The position numbers and the translations under genes are program-made. 64,000 nt of DNA from Haloarchaeobius amylolyticus (GTDB taxonomy: Archaea > Halobacteriota > Halobacteria > Halobacteriales > Natrialbaceae), in NCBI RefSeq assembly GCF_026616195.1, contig NZ_JANHDH010000003.1, forward strand, positions 1 through 64,000. Reading direction: 5' to 3'. The notes beneath the pieces are model-generated. The model was not told where the DNA came from. It did not search any database and saw only the letters and a list, made by a program, of their open reading frames with translations. Shown piece after piece: positions 59,852 to 64,000 of this stretch. The stretch's first letter is position 1; the number at the start of each line of letters is the position of its first letter.

Positions 59852-60562
59852 TCAATCCAGGTTCGCGGGCTTCAGCACGCCAGCCTCGTCTCCCTCGGGT
59901 TCCACCGGTAGCGTCGGTTCGCCGCCTCGGAGCTGTGGCCGGATCCAGTCGTGGGTGTTCACCACGCTGTCTTCGACCGTTTCGCCCGCCTCGGTCACGA
60001 CCCTGATACCGTCCTCTCGGAGCCGGCTCACCGACACTTGCTCGCCGTACTCGCGGATAGGCCCGAAGGCGATGAACCGGCCGGCGTCGCCGGCGGCGGT
60101 CAGGCCGACCGCCCCGAGTGCGCCGATGACGCCGTCGCCGGTGCCGCCGTACTCGTCGAGGAACACGTCGGCGGCCGCGGCCACCTCGTACGCCTCGGCC
60201 TTCTCGACCACGGATTCCTGTGCGCGGTAGCCCCAGTCGGTCACCTCGGCGGGCACGTCGTGGGCAGGAGCGACGCAGAGGCCGGGGTCGGCCACGTCGG
60301 CCATGATCTCCGCCAGGAACAGCCCGGCATCGTCGATGATGCGGTCGATGGGAGGCGCCTCGGCTTCGAACACCAGACACGCCGCGCTGTTGTGGGTGGT
60401 GTAGGGGACGCGGTCGTCCACCAGGAACTGCTGGCGGACGCTCCCGATCCAGTCGAGGTCGTGGTCGTCGGCCAGTTGTGCCCCCAGCATCCGGCTCACC
60501 CGCCCGGTGCCGTGGTCGCTGTCGAGCGAGTCCGTGTCGTCGATACCGACGAGCAGTCGCAT
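59852..60562 (-). CDS. Short TiaS-like protein (ATPase-domain relative)
   Basis: A 236-residue protein that opens 'MRLLVGIDDTDSLDSDHGTGRVSRML', the same beginning as the archaeal tRNA(Ile2) 2-agmatinylcytidine synthetase TiaS (IGIDDTDS..GT). The body continues as the TiaS-like alpha/beta domain ('YGGTGDGVIGALGAVGLTAAGDAGRFIAFGPIREYG'). Full TiaS proteins are over 400 residues, with a zinc ribbon and an OB-fold for tRNA. Both are missing here, so it is probably a paralogue with another job. It is divergent from the ABC solute-binding protein gene with about 54 nt between, which suggests a regulatory or functional tie to that importer. Confidence 0.7.
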   Translation of the reverse strand: MRLLVGIDDTDSLDSDHGTGRVSRMLGAQLADDHDLDWIGSVRQQFLVDDRVPYTTHNSAACLVFEAEAPPIDRIIDDAGLFLAEIMADVADPGLCVAPAHDVPAEVTDWGYRAQESVVEKAEAYEVAAAADVFLDEYGGTGDGVIGALGAVGLTAAGDAGRFIAFGPIREYGEQVSVSRLREDGIRVVTEAGETVEDSVVNTHDWIRPQLRGGEPTLPVEPEGDEAGVLKPANLD

Positions 60563-60616
60563 TGGACCCTCTCGACGCCGAATCCTTTTAGTCGTTGTGC
60601 GCCTCTCGTTGTTTCA

Positions 60617-61879
60617 ATGAGGGAACAACGCTCGCGCCGGCGGGTCCTCCGGGGCCTCGGCGCGCTGACCGTGGGTGGGGCGACCGCACTGGCAGGCTGC
60701 AGTACGACCTCCGAGGCGCCGGAGACGGGGAACGGCGCGACGGACACGCAGACCGGGACGGGAACCGACACGCCGGGCGACGGCGACGAGGGGAAGGCCG
60801 GCGAGCAGACGGTGACCGACGCCGCCGGCAGAGAGGTGACGATTCCGGGCGAGGTCGACCGGGTGGTCGGCCTCGGTTCCGGCGCGCTCCGGTTCGTGGT
60901 CTACGCGGGCGGCGTCGACCGGGTGGTCGGCGTCGAGCAACTGGAGACCTCCGATGCGGACCGGCCCTTCCGGCCCTACACGCTGGCGAACATGCAACTC
61001 ACCGAGTTGCCGACCGTCGGCACCCGGAAGAGTCCGGACCTCGAACGCGTCCTCCAGCAGGACCCCGACGTGGTCATCGCGGGCTACGCGAGCAAGTCCG
61101 ACGCGAACACGATGCAGGACCAGCTCGGCGTGCCCGTCGTCTCCATCCGGCCGGGCGGGCTGACCCCGGACCTCCGGGACTCCTTCTTCGGGTCGCTCGA
61201 CCTGCTCGGGACGGTGCTCGGGACCGAGGACCGGGTCGACGACCTCCGGACCTACGTCGAGGACACGCTGGCCGACCTGCAGTCGCGCGCCGATTCGGTC
61301 GACTCGAAACCGCAGGGCTACGTCGGCTACCTCGGCCGCGGCAAGCACGGCCTGACGTTCACCCAGCCGGGCTACGTCCCGTTCGCCTTCGGCGGCGTCG
61401 CCAACGTGGCCGCTGATGCCACCGGCAGTGGCGATGGTGGCGGTGGTGGCGGTGGTGGCGATGGTGACGGAGGCGGCGGAGGTGGCGGCGGCGGTGGAGG
61501 GGGCGGTGGTGGTGGCGGTGGCCGCAAGGGCGCTACCCGCATCGAGATCGACCCCGAGACGCTCATCAAGTGGAACCCGGAGGTGCTGTTCGTCGACCTC
61601 GGCACCGAGACGTACGAGGCGCTCGACGCCCCCGAGTACCAAGACGTCACCGCCATCGCGAACGACGACATCTACGCAGTGATGCCGACCCGCGACTACG
61701 GGACGAACTTCGGGACCGTCATCGCCGACGCCTACGCCGTCGGCGCGTCCGCCAACCCGGACGCCTACGACGTGGACCCCGCCGCGAAGGCGAACGAGCT
61801 CTACGAGCAGTTCGTCGGCGAGGGCGTCTACGAGGGCGTGGTCGACGCGTACGGCCGCGGCTACGGCCCGATGCGCTGA
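60617..61879 (+). CDS. Tat-exported BtuF/FhuD-type solute-binding lipoprotein with an 18-Gly insert
   Basis: A 420-residue cobalamin/siderophore-type binding protein. Tat motif 'QRSRRRVLRGLG' (RRR 7-9) and lipobox 'ALAGC' with Cys28, then an acidic Thr/Gly linker. The first lobe includes 'VTDAAGREVTIPGEVDRVVGLGSGALRFVVYAGGVDRVVGVE' and 'DPDVVIAGYASKSDANTMQDQLGVPVVSI'. A glycine tract (residues about 275-302, 18 Gly in a row at the end) interrupts the domain between 'GGVANVAADATGSGD' and 'RKGATRIEIDPETLIKWNPEVLFVD', where the family has a short loop. The second lobe then completes the fold. Ligand (B12, haem or Fe-siderophore) is undecided. It is followed 2 nt later by the permease. Confidence 0.88.
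   Translation: MREQRSRRRVLRGLGALTVGGATALAGCSTTSEAPETGNGATDTQTGTGTDTPGDGDEGKAGEQTVTDAAGREVTIPGEVDRVVGLGSGALRFVVYAGGVDRVVGVEQLETSDADRPFRPYTLANMQLTELPTVGTRKSPDLERVLQQDPDVVIAGYASKSDANTMQDQLGVPVVSIRPGGLTPDLRDSFFGSLDLLGTVLGTEDRVDDLRTYVEDTLADLQSRADSVDSKPQGYVGYLGRGKHGLTFTQPGYVPFAFGGVANVAADATGSGDGGGGGGGGDGDGGGGGGGGGGGGGGGGGGRKGATRIEIDPETLIKWNPEVLFVDLGTETYEALDAPEYQDVTAIANDDIYAVMPTRDYGTNFGTVIADAYAVGASANPDAYDVDPAAKANELYEQFVGEGVYEGVVDAYGRGYGPMR
61469..61522 (+). repeat. GGN-type microsatellite encoding 18 consecutive glycines
   Basis: Eighteen glycine codons in a row (GGA/GGC/GGT/GGG mixed), preceded by a second run of eight (61436-61459) with Asp between. The region is prone to slippage, so length variation between strains is likely. 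Confidence 0.85.
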
Positions 61880-61881
61880 CC

Positions 61882-63003
61882 GTGACGGAATCCGAGGTTT
61901 CGGGCACGACGGACACGCGGCGGGGCGGCGCAGAGACCGGGGACCACCCGGTCGGGAGCGACGCGGTCGACGCCTACGAGCGCCACGTCCGCCAGAAGGT
62001 CCTCGTCGTCGGGGGCATCGTCGCGGTGTTGCTGGTGCTCGCGACGTACGCGCTCCTGAGCGGCCCCATCTCCATTCCACTGCGGTCGCTGCCCGAGATT
62101 CTGCTCGGGCAGACCGGTGGTCGGGGCGCGACCGTCATCTGGAACATCCGGCTGCCCCGAATCGTCGCCGCTGTCGGGGCGGGGTTCGGCCTCGCGGTCG
62201 CCGGGACCGTGCTTCAGAGCCTCCTGCGGAACCCCCTCGCGTCGCCCTACACGCTGGGTATCTCGCAGGCAGCGGCCTTCGGCGCGGCCGTCTCCATCGT
62301 CGTGTTCGGCGCCGGCTCTGCGACGAGCAGTTCGCCGCTGGACTGGGTGCCCTACCTGACGACCGCGAGCGCGTTCGCCAGCGCCCTGCTCTCGACGGTC
62401 GCCATCCTCCTCGTCGCGCGGCTCAAGCGCGCGACGCCCGAGACGCTGGTGCTCACCGGCATCGCGCTCGGGGCGTTCTTCGCGGCCGGGACCTCCGCGC
62501 TGGAGTACTTCGCGACGAACGTCCAGCTCGCTGCCCTCATCGCCTGGAAGTTCGGGACGGTCTCGGGGGCGACGTGGGACGGCAACCTCGTGCTCTGGGT
62601 GGTCGTCGTCGCGGCGAGCATCTACTTCGTCCGCCGGGCGTGGACCTACGAGGTGCTCGACGCGGGCGACGACACCGCCAGGTCGCTCGGGGTCGACGTG
62701 ACCCGGGTCCGGCTCGTGGGGATGATCGTCGCCTCGCTGGTGACCGCGGTCGTCGTCTCGCTGTTCGGCGTCATCGGGTTCGTCGGCCTCGTGGTCCCGC
62801 ACATCGTGCGGCGGGTCATCGGCGGCGACGAGCGCTTCCTCGTCGTGGCCTCCAGCGTGGCCGGTGGCGCTCTCTTGCTCGCCTCCGACATCGTGGCGCG
62901 GGCCATCATCGCGCCGGTCGTGCTCCCAGTCGGTATCGTCACCGCCTTCGTCGGCGTGCCACTGTTCCTGTACCTCATCGTCAACGGGAGGGAATACTGG
63001 TGA
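61882..63003 (+). CDS. BtuC/FecCD-type ABC importer permease
   Basis: A 373-residue permease. An acidic N-terminal stretch of about 45 residues precedes about ten membrane helices. FecCD family marks are 'SGPISIPLRSLPEILLG', 'WNIRLPRIVAAVGAGFGLAVAGTVLQSLLRNPLASPYTLGIS' and 'GFVGLVVPHIVRRVIGGDERFLV', ending 'LPVGIVTAFVGVPLFLYLI'. It starts with GTG at 61882, two bases after the binding-protein stop. Its stop shares bases with the ATPase GTG (GTGA). It would carry a cobalamin- or siderophore-type ligand inward. Confidence 0.92.
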   Translation: MTESEVSGTTDTRRGGAETGDHPVGSDAVDAYERHVRQKVLVVGGIVAVLLVLATYALLSGPISIPLRSLPEILLGQTGGRGATVIWNIRLPRIVAAVGAGFGLAVAGTVLQSLLRNPLASPYTLGISQAAAFGAAVSIVVFGAGSATSSSPLDWVPYLTTASAFASALLSTVAILLVARLKRATPETLVLTGIALGAFFAAGTSALEYFATNVQLAALIAWKFGTVSGATWDGNLVLWVVVVAASIYFVRRAWTYEVLDAGDDTARSLGVDVTRVRLVGMIVASLVTAVVVSLFGVIGFVGLVVPHIVRRVIGGDERFLVVASSVAGGALLLASDIVARAIIAPVVLPVGIVTAFVGVPLFLYLIVNGREYW

Positions 63004-63764
63004 TACGCCTCGAGTCGGTCACGGTCGGCTACGACGACCCGGTCGTCTCGGACGCCTCGTTCACCATCGACCGCGGCGAGTGCGTCGCCCTGCTCGGGCC
63101 GAACGGGGTCGGGAAGTCGACGCTCCTCCGGACCGTCCTCGGTCTGCAGGACCCGCTCTCGGGAACCATCACCGTCGACAAGGACGACGTGACGACGCTG
63201 GAACGGGGGGCCGTCGCCAACAGGCTGGGATACGTCCCACAGTCGGAGTCGGGCGGACTCCCGTCGACGGTGTTCGAGACGGTGCTCACGGGCCGAAAGC
63301 CCCACACGTCGTGGCGGCCGACCGAGCGTGACCGCGAGGTCGTCGGCGACGTGCTGGCCCAGGTCGGCATCACGGACCTGGCGATGCGCTCGCTCGCGGA
63401 CCTCTCGGGCGGCCAGCGCCAGCAGGTCCGGCTGGCCCGGGCGCTGGCGCAGGAACCGGACGGGCTCGTCCTCGACGAACCGACGAGCAGTCTGGACCTG
63501 CGCCACCAGCTCGACGTGCTCGACCACGTCCGGGCACTGGCCGACGACGGGCTGGCCGTCGTCTTCGCGCTCCACGACCTCGAACTGGCGGTCCGGTACG
63601 CCGACACGCTGGTCTTCCTCGCCGACGGGGCGGTCGTGGAGGTCGGTGGGCCGGAGGTCGTCACCAGCGACCTCGTCTCGGCGGTGTACGGCGTCGAGGC
63701 GCGGGTGGTCGAGGTGGACGGCCACACCGTCGTCATCCCGGACTCCGAGCGCGTCACCAACTAG
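63000..63764 (+). CDS. BtuD/FecE-type ABC importer ATPase
   Basis: A 254-residue ABC ATPase. Walker A 'GPNGVGKST', Q-loop 'RLGYVPQSESGGLPSTVFETVLTGRKPH' (the BtuD-type form), signature 'LSGGQRQQVRLARALAQEPDGLVLDEPTSSLD' including Walker B, and H-loop 'VVFALHDLELAVRYAD'. GTG start at 63000 overlaps the permease stop by 4 nt, so the importer is a three-gene unit (binding protein, permease, ATPase). A C-terminal tail of about 30 residues ('VYGVEARVVEVDGHTVVIP') is typical of the haem/B12 branch. Confidence 0.93.
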   Translation: MIRLESVTVGYDDPVVSDASFTIDRGECVALLGPNGVGKSTLLRTVLGLQDPLSGTITVDKDDVTTLERGAVANRLGYVPQSESGGLPSTVFETVLTGRKPHTSWRPTERDREVVGDVLAQVGITDLAMRSLADLSGGQRQQVRLARALAQEPDGLVLDEPTSSLDLRHQLDVLDHVRALADDGLAVVFALHDLELAVRYADTLVFLADGAVVEVGGPEVVTSDLVSAVYGVEARVVEVDGHTVVIPDSERVTN

Positions 63765-63780
63765 CACACCACCCCGGCCG

Positions 63781-63788
63781 TTTATTGG
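63781..63788 (+). promoter_or_regulatory. TATA box of the last, partial gene
   Basis: TTTATTGG at 63781-63788 is centred about 27 nt before the ATG at 63812, consistent with a leaderless transcript and supporting that start. Confidence 0.6.
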
Positions 63789-63811
63789 AGCGACCCGTCT
63801 CTCTGTTCGTC

Positions 63812-64000
63812 ATGACAGCGCGGCCACTCTCCGTCTCCGCGAGCCCGGACGCGCTCGGTGCGGTCGCCCCGCGGGTCGATGGCGTCGAACTCAAACTCGA
63901 CTGGGAGGACGTCGACGCCCTGCTCACCGAGCAGTCCGTGACGGCGGTCTGCCGCGAACAGGGGGTCGACCCCACTAAAATCCGGAGCATCCACCTCCCG
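63812..64000 (+). CDS. Partial gene, N-terminal 63 codons; possible TIM-barrel sugar-phosphate isomerase-like protein
   Basis: The frame runs off the right edge. Visible residues: 'MTARPLSVSASPDALGAVAPRVDGVELKLDW' and then a helical segment ending 'KIRSIHLP'. A strand-helix-strand opening with 'VDGVELKLDW' and 'IRSIHLP' would fit the first strands of an AP-endonuclease-2/sugar-phosphate isomerase-type TIM barrel, but this is a weak call on 63 residues. It has its own TATA and lies 47 nt after the importer ATPase. Confidence 0.5.
   Translation, partial: MTARPLSVSASPDALGAVAPRVDGVELKLDWEDVDALLTEQSVTAVCREQGVDPTKIRSIHLP

Noticed and set aside
60614-62080. A 488-codon minus-strand frame opposite the binding protein gene
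   Set aside because: Shadow frame, including the poly-Gly repeat read as Thr/Ala on the other strand.
1-64000. CRISPR arrays, IS elements, tRNA or rRNA genes
   Set aside because: No regular repeat-spacer pattern, transposase, cloverleaf or rRNA-like sequence was found on reading.

Overview
The window is chromosomal DNA of a halophilic archaeon (class Halobacteria). The evidence is very high G+C coding DNA with D/E-rich proteins, archaeal TATA boxes about 25-30 nt upstream of start codons with little or no leader, Tat (RR) signals joined to lipoboxes on exported proteins, and typical haloarchaeal families (HTH_10, TrmB, HerA-like ATPase, PAS histidine kinases, CRTAC1 proteins). The genus cannot be fixed from the sequence. 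No tRNA, rRNA, CRISPR array or insertion sequence was seen.

Layout: 1-8.1 kb holds the end of an Lrp/AsnC regulator, a tiny HTH_10 protein, an MFS carrier, a CBS-pair protein, a GntP permease, an NhaP-type antiporter and a PiT phosphate transporter. 8.3-13.9 kb holds a tyrosine-recombinase-like protein, two more MFS carriers and a zinc-ribbon winged-helix regulator. 14.4-20.0 kb holds a 1120-residue wHTH/P-loop/TPR (STAND-like) protein preceded by three phased half-sites, a NikR-type nickel regulator and a HerA-like ATPase. 20.4-28.6 kb is a scattered acetoin/2-oxoacid dehydrogenase locus: E3, an esterase, an E2 with a duplicated E3-binding domain and an altered active site, then E1alpha-E1beta-AcoX and an IclR regulator with three matching 19-bp palindromes in its upstream region. 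29.1-33.3 kb has a Tat lipoprotein of Dyp-peroxidase type overlapping a CRTAC1/FG-GAP lipoprotein, a small hypothetical protein and a universal stress protein.

33.6-45.95 kb is the clearest functional unit: a seven-gene minus-strand operon (Tat-lipoprotein solute-binding protein, two Dpp/Opp-type permeases, two ATPases, Tat-exported GH81 endo-beta-1,3-glucanase, cytoplasmic GH3 glucosidase), faced by a convergent TrmB sugar regulator. Together they would cut a beta-1,3-glucan outside the cell, import the oligosaccharides and finish hydrolysis inside: a haloarchaeal laminarin-type utilization locus.

46.1-64 kb holds an HpaI-type aldolase, an overlapping TenA_C/TenA_E/sodium-solute-symporter operon (thiamin-pyrimidine salvage), a PhaB/FabG-like reductase, an operon of PhyH dioxygenase, an NRAMP-fold transporter without the canonical metal motifs and a small P-loop protein, the proline operon proC-proB-proA, two divergent histidine kinases, a short TiaS-like protein, a cobalamin/iron-type ABC importer whose binding protein carries 18 consecutive glycines, and the start of one more gene.
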